64,000 bases of DNA from Crossaster papposus (lineage: Eukaryota; Echinodermata; Asteroidea; Velatida; Solasteridae). Each line of letters begins with the position of its first letter. Within the stretch, counting starts at the first letter, position 1. The position numbers and the translations under genes were made by a program. The DNA lies in assembly GCA_037893245.1 (NCBI GenBank), contig JBAIAA010000412.1:992001-1056000 (forward strand), in the 5' to 3' direction. This document shows, piece by piece, positions 23,994 through 35,975 of this stretch. The notes under the pieces were generated by a model. That model worked only from the letters and a program-made list of their open reading frames with translations. It was not told the origin of the DNA and made no database searches.

Positions 23994-26739
23994 TGCTGCA
24001 GCGCGTGCCGCGAGTCCCCCGGCCGGGCGTCCGTGAATACCGCCGGCTTCTTTGATCGCTAAACTCCACTGCTTGGCTCCCAGGAGAAAACCCATGTGAT
24101 GTCTCCCTCAACAAGCCAGTGATTCCACCCGGGCCTGGTTTAGGTCGAAATCTGAAAAATGTGTTTGCCTTGAAGTTTTTAATAACCAAGGCCTGGCAAA
24201 AGGCTGTTTTCCGTAGAGTGGTATTAATTTCCTTTGAAGTGGGTTCATATTTAATTTTATTTTGTAACATTTGTTGGGCCGAGGTCAGAAATTTGTCTTA
24301 CCCCATAGGATGTTTTTTTTTATTTGGCAGAGTTATTCAGTCTTGGCGGTTTCTTTTTCTTTCTTTGTATTGGCATTTCTTTTGTCTGGTATTCGTCAAA
24401 TTTTTGATTTCTTGACAATTGTATTTGGTTTTATTTTATATTGTGATTTGTGACGTCGGTTAGTTCCAGTTCAATAAAACAACTCACACTTGTTTTCCAA
24501 CCTGTTTGGGGTCCCAACAAAGTCCCTCGTCAGTTTTTAAAAAATGTATGCGTTCTTTTTTCTCACACAAATAAACCACTTTGAAATGCTTTTTTTCTTT
24601 CTTATTAAATATATTTATACTTCCCGTATTATAGCAAGGACATGTATTCGTATTGCTCTTGTGTTACCGAAAGTAATAAACACAATTTGATTGGTTTTCT
24701 AGACCATCGGTCTAGAGCATCGGTTTTACACAACCATATTCGTTGAAATAAATCAACGTTTCCCGTACAATGTTGATTAGATCAACACGGTTGTGTTCTC
24801 GCATTATTAAACCAATTCCTTTTTTAATGTATAGATTTAAAATTGCAGTTGTGTCTTGCTTGAGCACCATGATTTTATAGCCGGGAATAAACCCCACAAT
24901 AAACGTTTATCAATAATTGTTTCGCTTGCAATTTAATTAGTTTCCTCGAAAGTTATGCACCATAAGCACAACCTTGTTTTTAGCAATTGATTAAACCTTT
25001 TCTGTGTTGTTTTGGGGGCGCTTTCCCTTGCGGTGGGAAAGCCACAGTAAGGCATACAAAAAATGTTATGTTGGCGTATTAACCCGACCGACCCTAAAAA
25101 TACGGCCGACCCTGGATATTGTTTTTGTTCAAGGGACGAAATTTAATGATTAAAATCTATATAAATCTAGTTATAAATACGTTTGAAACCATTTATGATC
25201 GTTTCTCATTGTTGTGTGTGTGGATTGTGAAAATATTGAACCTGGACACGCTATCGTGTATCACTACCGGCTTAAACAATTAGAAAACATATCATTTTCA
25301 TTGCTGATGGGAGAAATCCCTACCTACCTACCCTATTTTTTGTATGCCTAACCCTGGTTCAATTATGAAGAGTTCGCAGCACTCTTGAGAGGGCTTCCTC
25401 GGCGTCTTAGGGTACGCGAAGAAAGTTTGTTTTTCTCCTGCTTAACTTCTAAGTCGTTTGTCGTTTATATCAGTGACGGGCAGTATAAAATAAATATTTT
25501 TGCCGAGATTTCGACAAGGTCCAAGGAAAAAACAACAACTTCAAACAGCTCCCGACCTTCTTTAGCCACTCGACTGATCTCCATCTCCATCTCTATCAAC
25601 CCTCTGTGTTGTTTTCCGGTGAACAAGGGTATAACGAGAAAAGAAGGGGTCATTTTGGTCAGTTTGTTTGCGCAGATTTTTGGGATGTCGCCGGCAGATT
25701 GCCTGATGTGGTATGGCAACAAACACTGCGGGCCAGACCGGAACATTCCGAAGTTCAAAGGGACGATAGGCTAAAATAATACTCGGCCGCGATCGTACCC
25801 TTGTTGTTCTTAAAGGGAAAGTGTACTGCACCGGGTACAGCTCCTTGGAAAATTGCGCTCCCGTACTTCACGTTCATTAAAGGGGTAAATGTTTATAGAG
25901 GTGTCCGTAACGTGTCAGAAAATGCTGGATTCGCACTACAGGATGACACGCGGTATAGCTTTTTATATTTGGAATAATTTGTAAAGATCCTTTATCTTAA
26001 AATCAAACTTAACGAAACTTGTCTTTTATTTCTGCAGTTTAAAACTGAGTCGGGGTGCCTTACTAAATGTTTTATTTCTTGTGATCAACAAAATATGAAT
26101 TAAAAACACATGTTGAACTGAATTTTGAAATCTCGCCCCTTGGACCGTCAGCTGTAATAATACCACTGTCGGTACATTACTCCACTCAAGTATATAACTT
26201 GGGCATTCTTTTTTTAAACTAAAAATAGCAATTTTATTATCAGGAATTTCCCAGCGAGTGTTTTCTAAACATCCCAGGCAAACGCCATGGGTGCAAATTC
26301 CCAAGAAACTCTTCTTTTTTTATTAATCAGCAAGGGCGAGCAGTGAGCGCCACATGTCCGTATACCGACCACAGTCTTCCCAATCCCCCTTTGCTACTGA
26401 CCTCCCTTGCTCCCTAGATGTCCTCCCCAAGTTCCGGGTCGGCTTTTCTCTCTCTTTTCATCCTCCGTTTGCCTGGGGTAATCGGTAACAGATACCCTGA
26501 TAATGAGACGCAGTCTTCCAGCTGTCGTTAAACGCCCCAAGTGCCCCACCATAGAATGCTTTCTATAGAAGTGTTTTTCCCCTCTCTATGGCGCGAAGTA
26601 TACATGTATAGGTAGAAGTTGCGTGCGCCAATTGAGCCAGGAAAACAGTTGCGTGAACTTAATCAAACTTAACACTGATTAAAAGTGTATAGATACATAT
26701 ACGATCAATTGCCTTTTGTGTTTTTTAAAGAAAAATACT

Positions 26740-26935
26740 GATTTTTTTAGACATGTATTCTTATTAACATGTATTATTTGTATTCCTTATTTGTTTAATT
26801 GATTAGTTTAAATTGTTATTGTGATTTGAATCCTGAATTGTTAATACTTTGTAAATTTAATTGCTATTGTAATTTGTTATCAAATAAACCTGAATTGAAT
26901 TGAACTGAATTAAATTTATTTAAATTGAATCTTTC
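26740..26935 (+). mobile_element. Probable LINE 3' end with GAATT-type tail
   Basis: Ends 'atcaaataaacctgaattg' followed by degenerate GAATT repeats, the pattern of 3' termini of several non-LTR retrotransposons. No reverse transcriptase coding is attached, so it is a 5'-truncated copy. Confidence 0.45.
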
Positions 26936-28022
26936 TTCACTTTCTTAAGGGTTTTTTTCTGTGCAAAATGCAGCGCCATATACACCTGTAAGATTTTGTT
27001 TGTCTGAGAGGTTTTATCATTTTAGAGAAAGTTGTGTTGCACAAAGCTCAACTGATGTGCCGGCATGTGTGATATGGAAATATGAACTCCTACGAAAATC
27101 TGGAATTAGTTTACCCTATATTATTGGTACTTAACCCTCTCATGTGACCGGTCAATCTACGCATCATCACACTTCAGTAGCTGAAAATCTCTCGTTTTTT
27201 GTAACCACGAAGTCGGCATCTGTCTCACCCTTGAAACCAAAATATTTTTCCACCCGTGGGCCTGAAAATTGTTTCCCCCAAAAGGTCCTCCGTCCCAGCT
27301 GGTAAACACCTTTGCATACACCCACCTGCTCCGGCCTCCTTTCACCTCTAAGGCTTTCTCTTTGTTTCACGCCAACTCAACCCCAAAGGCGGCCAAGGAG
27401 CAAAGCTGTCACTAACCGAATCCATTCAACTTGTCGAGTTGTCGTTGTCGACAACAATATGCTTGTTATTTACCCACGCTCGAGAAAAAGGAAATTATTT
27501 TTCCCCGCAAAAAAAACCCCCAGAACCGCTGTGACGTCTAAGCCCGCCAAACGGAGAAAGATACCCTTATTTCAGCTTCTACTCTCTTGAGAAGCCCGAC
27601 TAGATCTGATTGTAGGATGTTTCCAATACGAAGGGAAATACCTTGTTTGTACCTTGAAATAAACCACGGCGCACCTTTTTGTATCACTCCGTGTTCACCC
27701 ACTCATGGCCGCTATTTGCAAACACGCGAATGCCTGTCGTAATACATGTAGGTGTTTGTCACTTGCGATGATAGATGACATCGAAATCTCCGAAGTCTTT
27801 GGGATCGAACTTTTCCTCCGCGTTGCGATTATTCTTCTTTTCCTAAACAGTTCATTTAACTTTAAGAACAAAATTATGTATTTCGGCGCATTAAAAGTAG
27901 GACTTTATTTGGGTAATGCGTATTTCGTTTTGTGGAATGCGCACACTGCAAAGCTCTCAACAAAATCTGAAAGTAAGGCTACACGATCAACTATCAAATG
28001 ACTAATGGCTCTAGAACGATTC

Positions 28023-28240
28023 ATTAAAGGTAGGATACACCATTGGTAATTGCTTGAATTGTCAGGAATAGGTGGAAAGCAAGAAAAACGGCGTTCGTTT
28101 TCAACCGGCGTGGGGCAGTTGTTCTTGTTGGTTTTTTTCTCAATAATTACAGGATATCTAGCGCAATCATTTTGCTAGATGCCTAGAATCATTAATTACT
28201 TTCAATTAAGTAAGATATTTAAATGCACTGTTTTTCTCGA
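28023..28240 (-). repeat. Interspersed repeat, family IV, uninterrupted copy
   Basis: Begins AAAGGTAGGATACACC and matches the inner arms of the element at 1-476, including the junction where the SINE was inserted there. Confidence 0.6.
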
Positions 28241-29014
28241 TTTTGAAGGGTATTGCTTCCAAACTTATGCAACTCGCTAAAGCAAGTTGGCAGCTTCTAT
28301 TTCCCCCCGTTTTAAACAAGTAAATTTTAAGAAAAAAATAGGCGATTGTAACTCCGACAAAACAGTTAACCTTCGGGAAAAAACTGCCATTGTCCGTGTT
28401 CCCCTCCCCCTCGTGGGCCCGCCGTCTGGTCGCGATTGGACGCCGTCACCATTGCCCAAATGCCCGCCCGACGCGTCGCGACGCCATCACACGGTCACGC
28501 TTCTCGCTTCTCGCTTTGGTATAGTTCCGGTATTTTGTTTCATTTTACTTAATTCATTGAAATAGTTCGTCCTCTCCTATTCCCTGAATACGATTCGAAC
28601 ATAGATAAAATTGAAGTCGAGTGCAGTTGACCGCGAATTTGGAATCGCCAGAAAACTTTGTTATACCCTTGACACTCTCTTTTCAAGAGAAGTAATTCCC
28701 CTTCCGGATTTTAGGCGGGAAACTACCAAAAAGAGACAGGCCCCACCTCCCAATCCATCACCTTATTGAAGAACGATATTTCTTCCTCGGTGAAAAATTC
28801 CACAAATCGGTATGATCTTTTAAATTCATATCGGGGTTTTGCAACTGAGAAATATATTAATTCGTTTGAGCCCAAACTTTGAGCGCACTGGATTTGCGTC
28901 TAAAGAGGGGCTGATTTACAAACCACAGCTTAGCTCAAACTGCCTACACTCGACTACTGTTGAGCGGTATGAAGAGGCCAATAGACTGTCACACTAATAC
29001 GCTCAATAAATTGC
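28241..29014. other. Intergenic stretch with a CpG-rich patch
   Basis: About 28395-28510 is rich in CpG ('gacgcgtcgcgacgcc') compared with its surroundings. It could be a promoter, but no coding exon follows that I can support. Confidence 0.25.
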
Positions 29015-29018
29015 TTAA

Positions 29019-29241
29019 CCAGTTCGCGCCGGAGGACGTATATACACGCAAAGTTTTCCCCAGATTTAAAATGGATGACGCATAAACACGCCACGAGCAA
29101 AGCCGGAAAGTCCGTCAGCAGTAAGCAAGGCCGAAAATGCGTGGGTGTGCTTCCCGGTACCATCGGCCTGAACCCGCCTCGGATTGAGTTTCGTTATGTT
29201 AAAATAATGTTAAATTTTAAAATAATCCCGGCACGAACTGG
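29019..29241. mobile_element. TTAA-flanked MITE, copy D
   Basis: Ends CCAGTTCGCGCCGG and CCGGCACGAACTGG, flanked by TTAA at 29015-29018 and 29242-29245. Length 223 bp, intergenic. Confidence 0.75.
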
Positions 29242-29259
29242 TTAAAAGGGGCAGCCAGG

Positions 29260-29785
29260 CTAATCCTGGGTTGTCTATAAATTATACACAACTTCGTCTG
29301 TTGTATGTTCAACGTTCCTTTCCTGTTTTTAAGCCTGAACATAATAACTTAAGTTATACTTAAGTTATACGTGTGTTATTCTTTTTTTTGTTTAGCCTTG
29401 TATATAACTTATTGAATTTATGTCGATGTTTGTTCTTAAATTCTTATTTTTTAGGGAATACTTTTTTACTTTTTACTATATTACATGCCACACTGGCTTT
29501 CTGGTATTCTTTTCTGTATGTGATTTGTTTGGTTTCTTATGTCCCTTTTTAGTCTTTTAAAAAATGTCTTTCACCACTTATTGCTGCTTTGTTTTGTTTC
29601 GGGCTTGTTTTTATGTTAATTACGTCTACCCTTTTACTAGTTTTGCTTTTGCTTTTAGTCTATCATTTCATTGTTTTCTCAACTATTTAATTTGTTATGC
29701 ATAGAGCCCCATGGCCTAATGAAAGCCAGCGTTTCGCTATTTTGGTTTACCCTGGATAAATAAAGGAATAACAAAAAAGGAAGCC
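29260..29785 (+). mobile_element. Probable LINE 3' UTR fragment
   Basis: T-rich sequence ending 'tttaccctggataaataaag' and a short A-rich tail, which resembles CR1-type retrotransposon 3' ends. No coding part remains. Confidence 0.45.
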
Positions 29786-32700
29786 AAAAACGGAGATAAA
29801 GCTGGGGTTTAGAAAACGGCCAATGTCTAAAATTACGCAGTTAATCATGATCACCAGTCTGGTGCTCTATGTCTATATTATCATAAGTACATTACGGTTT
29901 ATACTAGCATGCATGCATATGACATTTTGTTTTGTTTTTTTAAACAAGGTTAACTTGATCAGAACGGAATTAAACAAATTTCCTTTTTAAAATGCCACGT
30001 TCTAAATTCACTATTCACAGAATCTTTCAACCGGAGAAAAAAAATCTAAACCCAAAAGTATATCTCTGTCAGTCTCCACGTCACACAATGCAATATGCCT
30101 GCGAATTCCTGCATGCGTGTACGTACACTCGTACCGTGGCGCCATGCTGCGCATTAGATACACACGCAAGGCATTGACTTGGCGGTCAGGGGTCTTATAC
30201 GGCACGAGTCCCAACTCCTTTGATCTACCGACACAATGGCGGTACTCGCTTTGATCTCTCGACCGTGAAAACAGCTACATCTAGCCAGCAAAGAATACAA
30301 AAGGGACCCATGTTAATATGCACTCTTTTGTCATGACTTGTGAGCCGCTGGCTTTGTTTAATATATCCATGGAGGAAGGAAAACAGAGGGAAACACTTAG
30401 TGCGTACAGTTTCTGTTCTTGCTTTTTTGTGTCCCTGGTATTGTACAAAATGTATAAAGACGGTAGGTGCTCCTTTGTTCTCTATGTTCATACCCTTGGG
30501 CACACCATGGAGGAATAAGAGCAGACCTGCGGCGGACTTTGGTTTTCTGCTCGTCTAATAAGAAAACATCCGGGTTTTTTTCGTTTGCGTTTCCCAACGG
30601 TCCCAACGGTGGGAGTTGTCTTTCCTTTATTTTCCAAGCACTTCTTTGAAGTGATTGATTTAAAATGACATCATTGGTGGAGTGACTGACATGTGTTAAT
30701 GTTGGAAACAACCTTTGGTTACAGAAGGAATTGCTTTGTGACACGTACGTACAAAAGTAATGTACATGTACATGTATACTGGGCCTATAGCTGAAAGATA
30801 AAAGGCTCTGGTATTTTTGGTGACAGGGAAAAATGTGCATTACAAAGCAAGAGAGACGATCAGAAGAAGAAAATGTAAACACTGCAATGGTACAATTTGG
30901 CCAACAATCCCAGTTAACACGTTAAAGACGATAAAAACCCTGAAGAGTCGGCTTATCTATGTATGACATGAACAAATCTGAGTGATGCAAGGCAAGGTCT
31001 GGCGGTACATCCGTCAGGCTTCGAACCATGGCCGCACTAAGGCCAACATTTCATGGAGCTGTCAACAATTCTGCATTTGCGCAATTTGCAACTTGAATTA
31101 AATTTAGTCTAAGAATTACGACATAATCTCGGACATTCGATATGATAAATAATACACGACACCTGCAGTATTGTTAACTAATTAAACCATGCATACTATT
31201 CCCTGGATTGTGTACACATAATTCTTTTTTGCACAAGATAAACAAATTGTTGTAAAGAAATGCGTCAAAATTCTAAGACGTCTTGTTATAAGACGTCTTC
31301 TTACGCTGAGCTAATTAAAGCTTACCCAGGCCTATATACCGAGAGTAGAACCAGAACGTTTATTGTAACTATTCTCGGTTTTCCGTCACCGAACGATTTA
31401 TACAAACAAAATCCACCATGAAGCTAGGAATAAGATTCAATCCTGCATTGTTAATTTAAATTTAGTTCTGGTATAGTTTTAAACACTGCGCCTCCCACGC
31501 GGGGTATAGGCTCCGAAAGGGTAAGAATAAGATTAAACGTTTGGTAGACGATAGTTGCTCACAATATTGCCATTTACTCCAACATGAATTCCATGAACTA
31601 TATAATTTCACATAAGCTTGGTTGATTTGCCTTCCTAATTGTACTTGTATGCGCAATTTATAGTCAAACATCACATACCTTGTTCAAAAAGTGAGAAACC
31701 TAATAATTATGTGGACGTGGATAAGCCCACACAAGGTTTGTGTATTGTGTGGACATACAAGTCCACATAGCGTTTGCAAGGTTGGTAGTTCAGTTGGTAC
31801 CTCTCTACAAACGTGTGTACCTGTGGGAATAATGACACCAATGCGATGAGCTTGTATAGCACTACACCTATAGACAAAGTAAAGATCGCGCCTACCACGC
31901 AACCGTTCCACTATTTGCCAATATGCCTATATATTTACTCAGTTAATGAGCGGTAAAACGGTCTTTTGCCCAATCTCTAAGATCAATATGGAGTGGCCTC
32001 TCCAAGCCTCATGTCAATATACTTACCGAGGTTGATGTGTGTATATGCCCTGTCAACACCAGCTAGGTCGCTTGATGGGAACAAAAATCTGTTGGGACAA
32101 AGTTGAACAACCCAGCAGACCAGCCGTGTATCGCCGCCAATCACAGGCCAATACTCTGTCAAAAACTTAGTTCCAAAGTTGCTCCGTCCTTGCTCTATGG
32201 TGTTCTTCAAAGTTTTTGTGAAATATGCCCAAAGATGGAAAGTCGTTATCTTTGGACTGATAATTCCGTCGAGTGACAGCCAGTCAACTTATACAGGCCT
32301 TGCCTCTAAGTAGATTACTGGTGCTGAGGTAGATTTGAGGTTGAACTGAAGCCTAGAAAAGACCCGAAGCCGCCCCAAAAGAGTAAAACTGTTTAGAGTT
32401 TCTCCGTCCTGGAGATGACGGATGATGGTCGGACGCCAATTGAAGAGCGAAAGATGAGCCTTGAAATTATTCAAACAGCTCGGCGTGATTTTGGAGAAAT
32501 TGACTCTCAAAATTCGATGATTCTTCCGGTAGCAAGTTCAGGCAACCATCTTCGTATGGGAAAGTTCCCGGTGTGTGTCACCGAAGAGAGAAAGCGAGCG
32601 AAAAAGTCGGGGAAGTCACGTGTGACTGTGAAGTACGGGGAAAGCCACCGTACGTACGTACGTACACAAACAGATCAAAGGAAACTGCAGAGCGTGCGGC

Positions 32701-35581
32701 GACTTTGACGTGAAGCAAAGGGTCTATAGTGTATACTGGCATGGGGCCGTCACGTTGAGCCTTTTGTCTGCGGGGTGGGTGTATCGGTGGCCGCACCACG
32801 GGACGCAATGTAAACTGCGGCAAGATCACAGGCGAACCCAGCTCTTCGAAAAAATACAGAATAGAAAAAAAAATGTATAATATCCCTGGAGTGCAGTGCA
32901 GCGCATTGCGTATGCTCGTTGTGTACATGTACATGTACTTGTTGCATATTTATCACGGTGATGCCATTAACAATGGAAGGGGGTGATTGGCTCCGATTTG
33001 TTGTGGAGTTCAGAGGCACCGACAACGCCGTGTGGGTACAAAATGCGCCAGTTGACGTCTGCGGCCCGGGAGCTTGAGTACCGCCAAATAATACGCATGC
33101 CGATGGTAATGGCAATGAATTTTGCCTGAGAAAAACATCCAGGATTGTGTTTCACATCTATTACTTTGTTTTTGCTGGGTCTTTATTTTTCGTTTCTGTG
33201 CAGTTTGTTTCTAGGTTTAGGTGCTGTTATTCGAAAACAGAATGGCCAGCACCATTAATTTGTAGAAAGTGTAAATAATTGTTTTCTCTGTATTAACCCT
33301 ATTCTCGTGGCTGCAACTTCTCATTAATCGAAAGTCATTGTAATAATATTGCTTACTGACGTTTTCTCTATTGCCGGGTGTTTGAACTGAAGGCCAATGT
33401 ATACGCATTGCTGATCTCCACGAAGCGAAAATCAAGATGTTCTCTGTAGCAGTTGACAGTATAACCTTGTTAATGCATAGTTTCCGTAATCCTTTGCCGA
33501 TGTAAGGTCAAATTCAGCGCGAAGTTGTGTCAGCACATGTTAATAGTTTGTTTTGGAACATTCAGCTCATAAGTAAATCGACTGCTGTTTCCTAAAATAA
33601 ACCCATCATAACAAATAGTAAATGACATATGAAACTATGGACTTCTGAACAATCGTTTATTATAAACCTGACAGTCTTTGCATGTCTCTCTTGTGCAGAC
33701 TTGGGGGACACATTACCTATGATTAAACTCCCCTCGATGCGATTGCCACAAACGTCAACTCTTTATCGGATTTATGCTGTCTATTAGCGCGGCGCTGCGC
33801 TGAAATGCGACCGGGGCAAATCTAAACATTAGCGCGCGGTTGGAGTGCAGCTACCGCGCTTTTTTTGCCAGCGAGAGGAACGGTTGGGGTACCAGGTCGG
33901 GACCAAGCCGGATCATTGTGTGTTTACCTTATACTTGTAGGATTTAATCGCAGCTTAACGTCTTTTTGTTTCAAATAGTCCCTACTTCCATATAATTTTA
34001 TTTGACCATAATTAATGGTTATACCTATTGCAACTAGCACATTAACAATGACAAGGAGGTAAAATTAACAAGGATGGTCCTACAGTGTTTCACAATGGTT
34101 CCACGAAGGCACTTTTGGCGTCATTGATCACTGCCTTACGTGCGATATCGTATTTTTTTAACTCTGGATCTTCGAGAAGATATGATACTGCCAAATAATT
34201 AACCCGAACATTTGGCAAACTGATTTTCGTGTCGATTTTCATACTTTTAATTCCAGGCTTTACCTTTTGTATTGAAGTGCGTTGTTGGTATACGTAATCG
34301 TTTGAAGTCTGCAACATGATATTTGACACTCTAACAACTAACAACAGCAAATGAACCAAAGTTACGTTTTACGACTGAGCTCAATGCACATGTATAGTCA
34401 GTTTGGCATGGCATAACCTCTATGGCATAACAAATCAATTCTGGCTACTATTCCACTTGCTACTATTTCACTTGCAGATAATGTTCATGCATGGATGGCG
34501 TTATGTTTTTTTAAATCTCGGCGCCGTCGTCTCTAGATTTGACTCTTGAGATTGTCAACGAACATCGAAACCTACTCGTGAAAGTGCTGCAAAAGTGATT
34601 CTTCCGCCAGAGACAAAGCCGAACTACAGCCAAAGACTTGGCTGTGATTCGGGAACAATTCTCATTTACTTGCGTCATCAATGTGATGTCATTGAACCCG
34701 AGGTCAAGAGGTCAAAGTCAATCAATGACTTTCTACCTTCAGAGACATAGTGCAGACACGTCGTTGACTTATTCATTCTTGGAATATACCACTTTGACCG
34801 TGAACGGTAATGCTTTAGCATTCTATCCCCGACACGTGGTCAACAAGTAAAGGGGCTTACTAATATTTCCCTGCAAATTGGTGTTCTTGTTTGCAAAACA
34901 ATCAACCAACATGGTATGACATATCGACTGGTAACCATTTTTTGGTTACGCAAATTACTGTGCAAAGAAGTCTTTGTTAAAATTGGCTTTAGCTTCCAAA
35001 CCTTTGTACATGTACATGTACATGTATCTAATCATAGCTAGGTTAAATTCAGCCATAATATACAAATTGATCAAGAAGCTGAAGGTTTATACGAGCATGA
35101 TACGAGTAACTAGAGTAAAAATAATCTTGACCTTGGTGCTAAAACCCTCAAGATTTATAGGATGACTAATGACAAATCTCCAAAGTGTTTGATACACCCA
35201 TCAACATTTCAGCTTATTTCTTTCAACATTTGTGCAATTTTATCGCAGTTATCCGATGGCTTCTAAGAGAAAGATTCATCTGAAAAAAACCCACCCCTAT
35301 ACAAGTAGTCCTGAATCACATCGCTATTTTGAAAAAAATGATACCTATCATTTTTAGGGGCCAATTAAACCCAATTTTACAAAAATATGTGGCAGTCATG
35401 TGAACGGCCACCTTTTTGTTTTGTTTTTTTGTGAAGGGAGGGGGTGTTAGTTTTTGCAAACCCTCAAGTTAATCGCCAACAAAATGCTCTAATACAAAAT
35501 AGGGTATATAATATACAAATGTCGATTTGGACCGTGTACTGTAGGCAATTTATATACACGGTACATGTACATGGTCTGCAG
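29786..35581. other. Gene-poor stretch left of the membrane-protein exon
   Basis: Upstream exons of the gene ending at 35823 may lie here, but I could not identify any with confidence. The plus ORF 32415-32708 (97 residues, starting MTDDGRTPIEERK) and GC-rich patches at 32750-33120 and 33785-33930 are the best places to look. Several ACATGTACATGT strings occur (30765, 32925, 35010, 35560). Confidence 0.3.
34090..34359 (-). CDS. Unrecognised ORF, up to 89 residues
   Basis: The translation has a balanced, protein-like composition with 'MKIDTKISLPNVRVNYLAV' and a C-terminal 'DIARKAVINDAKSAFVEPL'. The initiator in the full frame is not ATG; the first ATG is about 13 codons in. It may be a remnant of a mobile-element gene. 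I recognise no family. Confidence 0.2.
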   Translation of the reverse strand: MVHLLLLVVRVSNIMLQTSNDYVYQQRTSIQKVKPGIKSMKIDTKISLPNVRVNYLAVSYLLEDPELKKYDIARKAVINDAKSAFVEPL

Positions 35582-35823
35582 AAAACTTGACCTGTCAGCA
35601 GGCCCAAATCCCCCTGCCCATCGTCAGGCCAGTGCACCGGGCCGGCCGCGCCAGGCTGAAGTGGGCCAAGCGGGACGAAACGCGGCTCGTCTCGTATATC
35701 AGAGGAGTATGGTGTTTCTTGCTGCTGGCCATTCCGGTGATAATACCCACGATGTGGGCAGTGATGCTCTCTTATTATGGTATACCGCGGACCACACCTC
35801 CCACACTTTACTTAGCGCCTTGA
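35582..35823 (+). CDS. Terminal exon of an unrecognised membrane protein
   Basis: A ctgcag acceptor precedes a frame with high GC at third positions, unlike its surroundings. It encodes about 79 residues ending at TGA 35821-35823, with no ATG near its start, so upstream exons are needed. A basic segment ('RAGRARLKWAKRDETR') is followed by one strongly hydrophobic segment ('VWCFLLLAIPVIIPTMWAVML') and a short proline-rich tail, which suggests a single-pass membrane protein. A poly(A) signal lies 147 bp downstream. A competing frame with ATG 35565 gives 115 residues but is less convincing. No family recognised. Confidence 0.5.
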
Positions 35824-35969
35824 ATTACGCGTCCGCGAGGCGGCTCGGCGTGAAGGCGACAAAGAAAAGGGAAAAAGAACTTTGGGGTGGATTTGGCAAA
35901 TCTTTAACATAAACACAAGCAACTGACACCCCTTTCTTTGTGAGGACGTAAACGGACTATTATTGATTT

Positions 35970-35975
35970 AATAAA
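35970..35975 (+). terminator. Polyadenylation signal AATAAA
   Basis: It lies 147 bp after the stop codon of the membrane-protein exon and is followed by a TG-rich 'ctctgtggttgttatatg'. Confidence 0.5.

Larger units (their letters stand above)
23322..28022. other. NOTUM upstream region, no supported gene
   Basis: It may contain the NOTUM promoter and non-coding first exons, but no TATA box or clear exon is visible. A 24-G run sits at 23970-23993. Overlapping ORFs on both strands at 25385-25831 (up to 129 residues) and at 27157-27590 look non-conserved. A retroposon 3' end lies at 26740-26935. Confidence 0.4.

Noticed and set aside
25385..25831. Overlapping ORFs on both strands upstream of NOTUM
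   Set aside because: Both strands are open over the same stretch, the frames have no recognisable domain and there are no convincing splice sites. They could be a 5' UTR exon.
30397..30882. 161-residue minus-strand ORF
   Set aside because: Composition looks random (runs of Ser, His and Cys), no domain, no promoter or poly(A) context.
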